From the NCBI GenBank assembly GCA_014873095.1, contig CP050848.1, positions 1,550,001 to 1,614,000 of the forward strand: a stretch of DNA of 64,000 nt. Reading direction: 5' to 3'. Below, piece after piece: positions 26,687 through 35,707 of this stretch. This stretch comes from Planctomycetales bacterium ZRK34. Lineage in GTDB: Bacteria > Planctomycetota > Phycisphaerae > Phycisphaerales > Zrk34. The notes below the pieces were generated by a model. It was not told where the DNA came from and made no database searches. It saw nothing but the letters and a program-made list of their open reading frames with translations. The position numbers and the translations under genes are program-made. The first letter of the stretch is position 1; the number at the start of each line of letters is the position of its first letter.

Positions 26687-27189
26687 GGTGATGGAACGAA
26701 CCGAATCAATGTGGCGCTGGCGTTCTGATCGCCGGTGACCGTCACCGTGATCAACTTGCCGCTGACAGTCGTTGCCAGGTCGGTGATCGTCTGATCGGAA
26801 AGCGCGACCGTCACCGATCGGCTGAAATGCTGAATGTTGGATGGCCACAGGTCGCCGTTGGCGTCCAGCAGATTGCCGAGCGTTTCTTCGGATCCGTTGT
26901 AGTCGTCGATATCGTCGAACGTGGTGCGGGCGGATTCACCGGTGTCCGGCCCGAGGCCTGTACCACCTTCGGGATCCGCGTACTCGTGCGTGAGTATCTC
27001 CTCCATCATGGATTCAGCGACCTGCGACGCCTCGACGGATTGCGATCCGTACGCGGTGTGCGCATGGCCTGCCGTGACGGTGTAAACCAACCCCAGCACC
27101 GCGATCTGAAGAATCACGATGGCCAGCAAGGCCTCGGCAAGGGTCAACCCGCGACAACCGGATATCGGTGTGTTTCGGCGTGTGTTCAT
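26683..27189 (-). CDS. PilV/GspI-like minor pseudopilin
   Basis: The 168-residue protein opens the minus-strand operon. The signature is SGCRGLTLAEALLAIVILQI: Gly before the cleavage site, Leu at +1, Glu at +5, then a hydrophobic helix. The segment ASQVAESMMEEILTHEYADP matches the alpha-helical part of GspI/PilV proteins. The C-terminus is a short beta domain. It shares a spacer of about 210 nt with the divergent GspH-like gene, so promoters for both directions probably lie there. Confidence 0.8.
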   Translation of the reverse strand: MNTRRNTPISGCRGLTLAEALLAIVILQIAVLGLVYTVTAGHAHTAYGSQSVEASQVAESMMEEILTHEYADPEGGTGLGPDTGESARTTFDDIDDYNGSEETLGNLLDANGDLWPSNIQHFSRSVTVALSDQTITDLATTVSGKLITVTVTGDQNASATLIRFVPSP

Positions 27190-27398
27190 GATGATGCGAT
27201 GGACTCCGATGCATCAACTATCGGCAGAAAATACACACCGGTTTGGTGATTCCGCGTCAGCGAAACTGCTTTAACACGACCACGAGACCGATAACAAACC
27301 GCTTCGCAATTCGTCATCACTGGCCGATCGGCCGCAAGTCGCCTGGGTCGACCGCCGATGAATACATCGTGCGTACCAAACTCTGTTGCGAGTCGAAG

Positions 27399-27908
27399 AT
27401 GAACTGCCGGAAGGCCCGTTGCGGTTATACGCTTGTTGAAATGCTTCTGGTGGTCGTGATCCTGGCGATCATCGGCGTGCTTGTGGTGCCGACTGCTGCG
27501 GATGATCGAACCAATCAACTCCGGGCCGCAGCGCAGATTCTGGTCGCCGATCTTGAATTCGCACAACTTCGATCCATCGGCAAGGCCACCTCGACCACCC
27601 TGCTGGTCTTCGACTCGACGACCGGCGGCTACCGGGTGGCTGAAGCCTCGGACCCGGACACCCCGCTGACCGATCCGACGACGCATACCGATTACGTCAT
27701 GACCTTCGGATCGGGGCGCCTGCGGGTGTGTCCGGATGTGGTGGTTGAGAGTGTGTCGGTCGGTGGTGACGACATGCTGGGCTTCGGGTCGTACGGCGGG
27801 CTGGATCAAACCACCGCGGCGACCATCACGCTCGCCTGTGACGGCTTCCAACTCACAATCACCATTCAGCCTTATACCGGCGAAGCGACCATCGGCGATA
27901 TTCTGTGA
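27399..27908 (+). CDS. GspH-like pseudopilin
   Basis: The 169-residue protein starts at the ATG at 27399, giving a short basic leader MNCRKARCG followed by YTLVEMLLVVVILAIIGVLV (Gly -1, Glu +5). An upstream in-frame start at 27243 would bury the prepilin signal and is rejected. The soluble part (LRAAAQILVADLEFAQLRSI, STTLLVFDSTTGGY) fits the GspH/FimT C-terminal domain. It faces away from the PilV-PilW-PilX operon and is probably an accessory subunit of the same fibre. The stop is followed convergently by the EAL-HDOD gene. Confidence 0.82.
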   Translation: MNCRKARCGYTLVEMLLVVVILAIIGVLVVPTAADDRTNQLRAAAQILVADLEFAQLRSIGKATSTTLLVFDSTTGGYRVAEASDPDTPLTDPTTHTDYVMTFGSGRLRVCPDVVVESVSVGGDDMLGFGSYGGLDQTTAATITLACDGFQLTITIQPYTGEATIGDIL

Positions 27909-27971
27909 TCGCAACGATCGCATACTCAAAATCACGTCGCTGATTTGAAAACGTCAAAGCACCCGAGGCTT

Positions 27972-29249
27972 TCACACGCCTGACATGACCTGGTTGGCCC
28001 AGTTCATACTGTCGTAATAGGCCACGGCGACTTCCGCCTGCTGCTGCTTCAATGCGATGGTGTTTTCGATGACCTCCTGCCAGTCACCGCACTCGCATGC
28101 CTTGGCCAGGTTCAACGCCGTGACGTAAAAGAACGGCGCGTCATTCGTATTTGTCAGCGTTGCGACCACCGGTGAGGGCAGATCGATCTGGCGAACGATA
28201 TCCGCGATCGGCTGATTCATGATCCCTTCCAGCAGTGACCCGAGGCCGAGCAGGAAGAGGTCCAGTTGCTCGGCGTCGTGCTGTTCGCCGACGGCCAGAC
28301 GCTCGCAGAAGCGTGCCCGAACCATGCACATGCGCAGCAGCTCGGAAGGCTTGCCCTTGACCAGACACCCCACCACCGCCACATACGACCACTTGCGAAT
28401 CGTTTTTTCACCCAGCAGGTTCAAAGCAAGCTTCATCGAAGTGATCTTGTTGCGAATCCCCATCACGCTGGAGTTGATGAAACGCAACAGGTTGGTCGTC
28501 AGTGAAGGATCCTGCTTGATGACCTCCTCGATCGCATCCATATCGAGCTGCGGCTTGTTGACTTCCTCCAGCAAGGCGAGATGACTCCGCTCGATGCCCG
28601 CCAGCCGTTGGCCTTTGATGATTTCAGGCTTGTTGAAATAGAAGCCCTGAAAATAGTCGTAACCCAACGCGAGGGCTGCCTCGAACTCTTCGCGAGTTTC
28701 AACTTTCTCGGCCAGAAGTTTGGCGTCGCTTCGGTCCCGCACCTTTTTGACAATGTCGCCCGATCGCTCGGAGTCAATCTCCATCAGGTCGACCTTGACG
28801 ATGTCGGCCAGGGCAAGCAGTTCGTTGGGGCACTGCAGAGAGCGCACATCATCCAGCGCAACCATGTAACCGGCGTCTTTCGCCTGCTGAAAAGCCTTGA
28901 TGACAGCCTCATCGACCGGCACGGTTTCCAACAATTCGAGGACCGTGTTTTCACACGGAAGCACCATGTATACTTCGCGCTCCAGCAACTCGCGCGTCAT
29001 GTTGACGAAGGCTCGTTTGTGGTTGACCAGCTCATCGAGCTTCATGTAGTGAATGGCATTGCTGATCAGACTGGACGTCGCCAACTCGCCGTCGATGTCG
29101 GGGCATCGGTTCTCATCACTCGAACGAAACAGCAGTTCATAACCATATAGATTCTCGCCACGATCGAGAATGGGCTGGCGCGCAACATAAATCGGCATGC
29201 TCAACTCTGCATTCGGTACTGCTGTCGCTCCAGTCGTTTTATTCATCAT
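27972..29249 (-). CDS. EAL-HDOD (YuxH-like) signalling protein
   Basis: The 425-residue protein has a degenerate EAL domain at about 17-215 and an HDOD domain at about 215-410. The signature Glu motif is YGYELLF, and the second metal/catalytic region is ALDDVRSLQCPNELLALADI rather than DDFGTG. C-di-GMP hydrolysis is therefore unlikely, although AEKVETREEF and DYFQGFYFNKP are retained. The HDOD part has INSSVMGIRNKITSMKLALN and ends near MNWANQVMSG. Proteins of this type regulate pili and motility by protein interaction. It lies between the two halves of the pilus cluster. Confidence 0.88.
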   Translation of the reverse strand: MMNKTTGATAVPNAELSMPIYVARQPILDRGENLYGYELLFRSSDENRCPDIDGELATSSLISNAIHYMKLDELVNHKRAFVNMTRELLEREVYMVLPCENTVLELLETVPVDEAVIKAFQQAKDAGYMVALDDVRSLQCPNELLALADIVKVDLMEIDSERSGDIVKKVRDRSDAKLLAEKVETREEFEAALALGYDYFQGFYFNKPEIIKGQRLAGIERSHLALLEEVNKPQLDMDAIEEVIKQDPSLTTNLLRFINSSVMGIRNKITSMKLALNLLGEKTIRKWSYVAVVGCLVKGKPSELLRMCMVRARFCERLAVGEQHDAEQLDLFLLGLGSLLEGIMNQPIADIVRQIDLPSPVVATLTNTNDAPFFYVTALNLAKACECGDWQEVIENTIALKQQQAEVAVAYYDSMNWANQVMSGV

Positions 29250-29615
29250 GGTGTTGGCAGGAGAGCTGTAAAACTCTGGCTCTCGGCTCCTGAATGTGTG
29301 CTGGATACCGAAAGTTTCTATCTTGAATAAGCAGTTGTCTCATAATTTTCATCGGCAACCGCTGTGCACAAATTAACCAGTCGCGGATTATCTCTACCGC
29401 CATCCCTGTCGCCGTCAATTTCTGATGCGAATCCCCCTTGGGACCGATAAGCCAATGTGATGGTTGCACTCAACTCGGATACAGGTCTGCCCGACTATCT
29501 AAAGGTCAGATGTAGACATTTTGCTCAGACTCACGGGGCGGCAAATGCGTAGACCTATCGCGCAAGCTACGGATGGAGACTGTAGGGTGCGGCGTACGAA
29601 GGAGCGGTCAACAAG
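29250..29615. other. Divergent leader region of the pilus operon
   Basis: A 366-nt spacer between the divergent EAL-HDOD and pilM genes, so it must hold promoters for both. A structured stretch at 29531-29595 precedes the pilM ribosome site (AAGGAG at 29599). No gene is seen. Confidence 0.6.
29531..29595 (+). promoter_or_regulatory. Weak GEMM (c-di-GMP-I)-like leader candidate
   Basis: The leader contains GGCGGCAAATGCG, then CGCGCAAGCTACGGAT, then ACTGTAGGGTGC. The order resembles the GGCAAA...ACGCAAAGC...GGGTTGCC blocks of GEMM riboswitches, and it ends just before the pilM ribosome site. The GNRA loop is not clear and one A of the CAAAG block is missing, so this is only a candidate. Confidence 0.22.
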
Positions 29616-30700
29616 ATGATTCAGGTCAAGGACCATGCTCATTGGCCGATCGGATGTGACATCCAGGGTGATTCCGTGCGGATTGCTCAGGTCTCATCTG
29701 CATCCGGCAACCTTAAAAAGCTCGAGGCAGCGTGCGCTCGGTTGCAGGATTGCAACGCCGCGGCCGAGACCATTGCGAAGCTGGTCCAGGAAGGATCGTT
29801 TCACGGCAACGAAATTGTGTTGCCTTGTCCGGCGACGCTGCTTCAGTACCGGGCGCTGCAGATTGTGTCGATGCCTGCGGCGGAATTGAAATACGCAGCG
29901 CACTGGCAGTTCTGTCGCGAGCTTGAGCTGGATCCGGACAAGACCATTTCGATTTTTTCGTAGTCGGACAAACCAAGGTTTCAGACAAGACGCACCTCGA
30001 ATTGATCTGCTTCGGCGTGGACATCGCGGCCATCACGGACTGGGTCCGCGGGTTTGAAGCCCACGATCTGGTGCCGGTGGGCATCGACCTGGCCGCCGCC
30101 GCCATGGTTCGATTCGCTAACAACCGGCTGGCGGTCTCGGGCGATGCGTCACGCAATCTCCTGGTGATCGACACGGTCGATCCGGCGGCCGGCATTGTTC
30201 TGGTCGTGGGTGAAGACATTCGATTCACACGTTCGGTCAAAGCGCTTCGCCAGTCGCTTGATCAGCATATTGCTCGCGCCTTTCGGATTGAACCCGAATT
30301 GGCCTGCGAACTGCTCGAGCAGTTACGCTCTGGTGCGCCATGGACGAACCAGGCGATCGATCGTGATGCGGCCTGCGAAGCGCTGATCAACATCGAACGG
30401 AATATCGCACAGAATCTGATCCGGGAAGCCACGATGTGCCTTCAGCATGTCAAGCGCATCGATCGTGAGATCATGCCGACGCATGTTTATGTGCGCAGCC
30501 AGCAGCTTGACGCCGACGCGATCAGTAATATCGCCGACGGATTGGATCTGAAGCTGGGCGACTGGTCGTTGTTTACCGGGGACGGGTTTGAACTGAATCA
30601 CAGCGGGTCGTCACGCCCTGAAGGTAGTGAGTGGGCGGTGGCGTTGGGCCTGGCGCTGTATGGGAATCCGGCCGCGCAGGCATGGAGGGATGCGGCATGA
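29616..30700 (+). pseudogene. pilM: PilM-like actin-fold ATPase, frameshifted
   Basis: The frame from 29616 gives WPIGCDIQGDSVRIAQVSS (actin-like phosphate-1 region) and runs to a TAG at 29961-29963. The frame one base back continues without a gap: DFFVVGQTKVSDK, LICFGVDIAAITDWVRGFEA, PVGIDLAAAAMVRFAN, and ends WAVALGLALYGNPAAQAW at 30700. Together they make about 360 residues, normal for PilM. The break lies in a run of six T residues at 29951-29956. It may be a real mutation, a sequencing or assembly slip in the homopolymer, or a programmed -1 shift. PilM is the cytosolic platform that binds the PilN N-terminus. The downstream operon is intact. Confidence 0.8.
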
Positions 30701-31335
30701 AGCAGTTCAATCTTCTACCAGCAAACATTGTGCGCGATCGCACCCGCAAGGCGCTGCTCAAGAAGATCAAGGTGATCGGCGCCGGACTATCGGTTGTGGT
30801 GACGGTTTATGGTCTGACGATCGCGGGTCTGATTCATCTTCAGAATCACAGAATCGATGAGTTGCGGCAGGTTGTTGCCGAAGCCGAGCAGGTTCAGCAG
30901 CAGCGCGATGCACAGCAGGCGGCCTACCGCCAGGCCCAGGCCACGCTGGCGATTCGCCACCGGCTGGACCCCGTGATGTCGCCCAAGGAATTGCTGACGA
31001 TGCTCTCGCAGGTGGTGCCCGAACATACGGGCCTGACCGCGCTGAAATGGGAGACCACGCCGGCCGTACTATCGACGGACCCGACCAAGCAGGCCGCGCC
31101 CAAACCCATCGGCGCCACCTGCCAGATTCAGGGCATCGCTCGTGACGAGCAGGAGATCGCCAAGCTTTTAAGCGCGCTGAACAAACACGAGTTGTTCAGC
31201 GAGGTCCACCTGGAGCGATCCGAGCCCGTAGACGTCAAAGGCAGCAAAATGCGGCGTTTCACGATCGTCGCCACGCTGCGAGCGAATTGCCGCTTCGAGC
31301 GGGCTCAGCTTGCGGGAGTCGACCATGCGCATTAA
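30697..31335 (+). CDS. pilN: PilN-like inner-membrane assembly protein
   Basis: The 212-residue protein overlaps the pilM stop by ATGA, which fixes the start at 30697. The N-terminus MKQFNLLPANIVRDRTRK carries the conserved FNLLP motif that docks on PilM. One membrane helix follows (IGAGLSVVVTVYGLTIAGLI), then a coiled coil (VVAEAEQVQQQRDAQQAAYR) and a ferredoxin-like periplasmic fold (LTALKWETTP; EQEIAKLLSALNKHELFSEV). It forms the alignment complex with PilO. Confidence 0.88.
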   Translation: MKQFNLLPANIVRDRTRKALLKKIKVIGAGLSVVVTVYGLTIAGLIHLQNHRIDELRQVVAEAEQVQQQRDAQQAAYRQAQATLAIRHRLDPVMSPKELLTMLSQVVPEHTGLTALKWETTPAVLSTDPTKQAAPKPIGATCQIQGIARDEQEIAKLLSALNKHELFSEVHLERSEPVDVKGSKMRRFTIVATLRANCRFERAQLAGVDHAH

Positions 31336-31855
31336 TCCTTCATCCATCACACTGTTCCCCATGGCCGCGGCGGTCCTGATCGTGGCGACGATGGTCAGCA
31401 TCGCCTGGGCGCTGACTTCCAGCAAGCAGGGCACCATCGACGAACTCCGCGTCAGGTACCAGTCTCTGGTTGACAATCGCCCGGATGTCCTACCGCAGAA
31501 CATTCAGGCGACGATCGCCAGCGCCGACGCCGCCGTGAAACAGATTCCCGCCAGCAACGACATCAGCCAACTGCTGGCGGCGCTCGGTCGCGACCTGGCG
31601 GCCAACCAGACCACCGATCGCCAGATCACAACCGGCCGGTCCTCCGGCGAAGCGATTCAGCAGATTCCAATTCAGATCCGATTCAAAGCGGATTTTGAAT
31701 CCACCTGCCGCCTGCTTGACGCGCTGGAGCAGTATTCGACGCCGGTGCGCGTCGATCACATGCGAATGCAACGGGCAGGAGATGATTCTGCGTCACTGGA
31801 CGTCGAATTGAATCTGTCAACATTCTTCGGAGATTTGAAGAGGGCCATGCCATGA
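31325..31855 (+). CDS. pilO: PilO-like assembly protein
   Basis: The 176-residue protein starts at 31325 inside the end of pilN, after a GGGAG site. It has one N-terminal membrane helix (LFPMAAAVLIVATMVSIAWAL) and a short coiled region. Its periplasmic domain has IQIRFKADFESTCRLLDALE, the usual PilO core. It should pair with PilN and the PilP-like protein below to form the inner-membrane alignment complex. Confidence 0.82.
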   Translation: MRINPSSITLFPMAAAVLIVATMVSIAWALTSSKQGTIDELRVRYQSLVDNRPDVLPQNIQATIASADAAVKQIPASNDISQLLAALGRDLAANQTTDRQITTGRSSGEAIQQIPIQIRFKADFESTCRLLDALEQYSTPVRVDHMRMQRAGDDSASLDVELNLSTFFGDLKRAMP

Positions 31856-32421
31856 GCGATCTTCAACTGAAGCGACCGAGCGGCGACGCCAGCAAATCGT
31901 CCGGAAAATGGATCATGCTCGGCGTGCTGGGCCTGTTGCTGGTGGGTGTGACGGTGAAGCAGTTCAGCGGGAAGTCTCGCGGCAACCGGCCCCACCCCTC
32001 GGCGCAGGCGCCGTCGGCGTCAGCCAACCCGACCCAGAGCAGCGCGTCGACGCAGGTCGCCGTCGTGCCGATCACATGGTCCACGCAAAGACCGCGTGAT
32101 CCGTTCGCCCTGGAGGTCAAGGCTGCGGTCGTCGATCACTCCGAATCCATCCAGACGGTGGCGGACAAACCCTCCGCCGCGAGCGCCGCCGACACCATCC
32201 GCAAAAACGCCCAGCGTGAGCTGAGCCTGACCAGCACGATCATTGGCGCTCAGCCTGTGGCCATCATCAATGGCCAGTTGTGCTCGCCCGGCGCTGACGT
32301 GGCCGGCTACACGCTGGTGAAAGTTCAGCAGCGCAGCGTCATCGTGGCACGCGAGGGAGTGACGGTCACCATCGATCTGGTCAACCCGCTGTCGAATCAG
32401 GGACCCAAGTCCACCCGGTGA
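31852..32421 (+). CDS. PilP/GspC-like protein
   Basis: The 189-residue protein overlaps pilO by ATGA. It has one membrane helix (WIMLGVLGLLLVGVTV) near residues 20-35, a Pro/Ser/Ala-rich linker and a C-terminal part (LSLTSTIIGAQPVAIINGQL; VAGYTLVKVQQRSVIV) like the homology region of GspC/PilP that touches the secretin. The position after pilO supports the role. Unlike typical PilP it has no lipobox and is held by a transmembrane helix. Confidence 0.72.
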   Translation: MSDLQLKRPSGDASKSSGKWIMLGVLGLLLVGVTVKQFSGKSRGNRPHPSAQAPSASANPTQSSASTQVAVVPITWSTQRPRDPFALEVKAAVVDHSESIQTVADKPSAASAADTIRKNAQRELSLTSTIIGAQPVAIINGQLCSPGADVAGYTLVKVQQRSVIVAREGVTVTIDLVNPLSNQGPKSTR

Positions 32422-32428
32422 GAGGGAT

Positions 32429-34234
32429 ATGTCGCAGAACACTCAAACTGACAAATCTGACACGACGCGCTCGCAGAAACCTGTCATGCGGGTTGGCGAT
32501 GTACTGATCCAGCGCGGCGTGATCACCAATGAGCAGCTCGCCGAGGCGCTGGATAAGCAGCGCACCGAGGAGCGCGGTCTGCTGTTGGGTCAGATTCTCG
32601 TCAACTTCAATTATGCCTCGGAAAAACAAGTCACCAGCGCCGCCGCTGCGTGTCTGGGTATCCCTTTCATCGATTTGACAGAGGCGATGATCAACCAGGA
32701 AGTTCTGGCCACGCTGCCCGAAACGCTGGTCAAGAAGCACAAGTTTCTCCCGCTTGCGATGACTGATGAGTGGATCACCGTCGCCGTGGAGGAATTTTCA
32801 AATGTCTTCGTGGTGGAGGAGATCGCCCGGACGACCGAACGGCAGGTTCAGGTGTTGGCGGTTGATCCGACCACGATCCGTCATATCCGCGCCAACCTGC
32901 TCGGCGAAACCGATGATTCCAACGATGACGACTCCTCCGGCGGCGACCTCAACGACCTGATCGATGAGATCGCCGAAGATGAATTGACCGTGGTGGAGCA
33001 GGAATCCGAGGCCGCAGTCGCCGCCAACGACCTCGAAGCCGCCGCGACGGATTCACCGGTCATCAAGCTGGTGAACCTGATCATCCGCACGGCCGTGCAG
33101 CAGAAGGCCAGCGACATTCACTTCGAACCCGAAGAAGGCTCCTGCCGAGTCCGCTATCGCATCGATGGCGATCTGGTCGAACAGATGAAGCCGCCGGCCA
33201 AGCTGGTTCCGGCGATTGTCAGCCGCATCAAGATCATGGCGAAGCTGGACATTTCCGAACGGCGCGTCCCCCAGGACGGCGGCATTCGGGTCATGGTGTT
33301 CAACCGAGCCGTGGACCTGCGCGTTTCCACCATGCCGGCCAAGCACGGCGAAAAGGTGGTCATGCGCATCATCGACAACAACAAAAGTCAGCTCAGCCTC
33401 GAATCGCTGGGCTTTGTCGGGGACAACCTAGCAGCCTTTCAGTCGGTGATCAGCGAGCCCAACGGGATTTTATTGGTGACCGGCCCGACCGGCAGCGGCA
33501 AGTCGACCACGCTGTACGCGGCCCTGGCGGAAATGATAACGCCGTCGCGAAACATCAGCACGGTCGAAGATCCGGTGGAATACGACCTGCGCGGTGTCAA
33601 CCAGTTCCAGGTGAATCCGAAGGCGGGCTTCACATTCGCCTCGGCCTTGCGTGCCCTGCTCCGCCAGGACCCGGACATCATCATGGTCGGTGAAATTCGC
33701 GATTCGGAAACGGCGCATCTCGCCGCCGAAGCCGCGCTGACCGGTCACTTTGTGCTGTCGACGATGCATACCAACGACGCCGCCAGCGCGGTGCCGCGCA
33801 TGGTGAACATGGGTGTGCAGCCGTACCTGGTTGCCGCGGCGTTGCGCGGCGTGCTGGCCCAGCGCCTGGTGCGCCGCATCTGCCAGCATTGCAAGCGGCC
33901 CAAATCCGTCGATGAGAAAATGCATGTCATTCTCGAGCAGATTGGCATCGACGCCGCGGCGTATGAAACGGTCTACGAAGGCGCGGGCTGCCCGCGATGC
34001 AACGGCACCGGCCTGTCCGGACGCACCGCCATACACGAGATGCTTGTCGTCGACGAATCGATGCTCAGCCAGATCGCAAACGACATGTCGCTTCGATCGA
34101 TCCGCAAGATCGCCAGGCAGCGTGGCTTCAGAACGCTCATCGAAGACGGTCTGGACAAGGTCAAAGATGGCCAGATCACGCTCGACGGCCTGCTGGGCAC
34201 CGTATCACACAGCGCACTGGATGACGAAGAGTAA
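32429..34234 (+). CDS. pilB: PilB/GspE-type assembly ATPase
   Basis: The 601-residue ATPase has an N-terminal MshEN-type domain (VGDVLIQRGVITNEQLAEAL; KYLG-like LGQILVNFNYASEKQV). A long acidic linker lies near 155-200 (DDSNDDDSSGGDLNDLIDEI), and then the core: ASDIHFEPEEG, Walker A GPTGSGKSTTLYAAL near residue 351, the Asp/His boxes and Walker B DIIMVGEIRDSETA. A tetracysteine zinc motif (CQHC and CPRC) marks extension-type GspE/PilB rather than PilT. The MshEN domain of some relatives binds c-di-GMP, which would fit the GGDEF neighbour, but this is not shown here. Confidence 0.93.
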   Translation: MSQNTQTDKSDTTRSQKPVMRVGDVLIQRGVITNEQLAEALDKQRTEERGLLLGQILVNFNYASEKQVTSAAAACLGIPFIDLTEAMINQEVLATLPETLVKKHKFLPLAMTDEWITVAVEEFSNVFVVEEIARTTERQVQVLAVDPTTIRHIRANLLGETDDSNDDDSSGGDLNDLIDEIAEDELTVVEQESEAAVAANDLEAAATDSPVIKLVNLIIRTAVQQKASDIHFEPEEGSCRVRYRIDGDLVEQMKPPAKLVPAIVSRIKIMAKLDISERRVPQDGGIRVMVFNRAVDLRVSTMPAKHGEKVVMRIIDNNKSQLSLESLGFVGDNLAAFQSVISEPNGILLVTGPTGSGKSTTLYAALAEMITPSRNISTVEDPVEYDLRGVNQFQVNPKAGFTFASALRALLRQDPDIIMVGEIRDSETAHLAAEAALTGHFVLSTMHTNDAASAVPRMVNMGVQPYLVAAALRGVLAQRLVRRICQHCKRPKSVDEKMHVILEQIGIDAAAYETVYEGAGCPRCNGTGLSGRTAIHEMLVVDESMLSQIANDMSLRSIRKIARQRGFRTLIEDGLDKVKDGQITLDGLLGTVSHSALDDEE

Positions 34235-34274
34235 CGCCGCGAGCCGATTGGCCGCAGGACGGCGGAGATAAGTT

Positions 34275-35498
34275 ATGGCCCTTTTCAGTTATGAAGCACG
34301 CAATGCGATGGGCGACCTGGTCGCCGGCATCATCAATGCCGACAGCGTCCAGGAAGCCAGCGACCGACTCTGTCGGCAGGAGTTGTACGTCGTCAAGCTG
34401 GGCGCCGCCGATCGCAATACCGAAAGCAAACTTCACGTCAACAAGGCCGGCAGCAAAGCGCGGGTCAAATCCCAGGACGTGATGTGGTTCATCTCGCAGT
34501 TGTCGATCATGGTTGAAACCGGCATTCCGCTCAGTGATGGTCTGGACTGCCTTTCCCGCCAGACCTCGAGCCCTGCGATGAAGCCTGTTTTGACCGGACT
34601 TTCCAAGGCGGTATCTGAAGGCCGATCGCTGTCGGACGCGATGAATGAATACCCTCGTGTTTTTGCGCCCACCACGGTCGCCCTGGTGCGCGCCAGCGAG
34701 ATGAGCGGCACACTCAGTTCCGTGCTCAAACGTATCGCCGAGTATCTGCTGAAAGATCACCTGATCACCAAGCGCATGAAAGGCGCGTTGATTTATCCGT
34801 CGTTTATGTTCGGCATGTGCGTTGTGATCACGGTTTTTCTGCTGGTGTTCATCCTGCCGAAATTTGCATCGATCTTCGCCAGCCGCGGGGCCGCCCTGCC
34901 GGCGCCGACGCGCTTCCTGATGGGAACCAGCGACCTGCTGATTTACAACTGGATATGGATCGTATTGGGACTCGTCAGCGCAGGCATCGGAATCCATCTA
35001 TGGCACCGCACCATGGCCGGTCGGATTCAGATCGATCGGTTCAAGTTGACGTTGCCGGTGATCAGCACGGTGTTCAATAAGCTTTACCAGAGCCGAACCT
35101 TCCGTACGCTCGGCACCCTGCTGCAGTCCGGCGTGCCGCTGACCGATGCCCTGGAGATCACCGCGGACGTCAGCGGCAATGTGTTCTACGCCGACCTCTG
35201 GCAGCGCGTCAATCAGTCGGTCAAGAACGGTGAAAACATCGCCGGCCCGTTGCAGAATTCGGCGCTGATCCCCGAGTCGGTCGGCTACATGATCGAAAGC
35301 GGCGATCGATCCGGCCAGCTTGCCCTGGTGTTCGGACGCCTGGCGGCGTTTGTCGAAGAAGAGTACGACCAGGCGATTAAGACGCTGATGCAGATGGTCG
35401 AGCCGGTGATTGTGATGTTTATGGGTACGCTGATCGGCTTCATCGCCATTTCCGTGCTGCTGCCCCTGTTCCAGACCAGCAAAGTGATGACGCATTAA
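34275..35498 (+). CDS. pilC: PilC/GspF-type inner-membrane platform protein
   Basis: The 407-residue protein begins with the ALFSYEARNAMGDLVAGIIN segment seen in GspF and carries two GspF repeats (DVMWFISQLSIMVETGIPLS; SRTFRTLGTLLQSGVPLTDA). Three membrane segments follow the usual pattern, near 170-195, 215-235 and 375-398 (MVEPVIVMFMGTLIGFIAIS). It is the rotor-like platform driven by PilB. It ends the plus-strand operon; no secretin or PilT gene follows. Confidence 0.93.
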   Translation: MALFSYEARNAMGDLVAGIINADSVQEASDRLCRQELYVVKLGAADRNTESKLHVNKAGSKARVKSQDVMWFISQLSIMVETGIPLSDGLDCLSRQTSSPAMKPVLTGLSKAVSEGRSLSDAMNEYPRVFAPTTVALVRASEMSGTLSSVLKRIAEYLLKDHLITKRMKGALIYPSFMFGMCVVITVFLLVFILPKFASIFASRGAALPAPTRFLMGTSDLLIYNWIWIVLGLVSAGIGIHLWHRTMAGRIQIDRFKLTLPVISTVFNKLYQSRTFRTLGTLLQSGVPLTDALEITADVSGNVFYADLWQRVNQSVKNGENIAGPLQNSALIPESVGYMIESGDRSGQLALVFGRLAAFVEEEYDQAIKTLMQMVEPVIVMFMGTLIGFIAISVLLPLFQTSKVMTH

Positions 35499-35707
35499 CG
35501 TTCATTGTGATCATGAATCATGATGGACGCTAAACCCCAAATCCCATTCCGTTCGCGGAGGCGGTGATACGTCGCCTCGCAACCTCGTGCAATGTTGCTT
35601 TGACCGATGTCGTTGTTAATTTGATCCTGCGGTCTGCGCGGGTTCTGACATCGGCCGGACAAGCCGGTCAATTCGAGAAGCAACTCACTCCAGAAGAGAG
35701 GCCTGAT

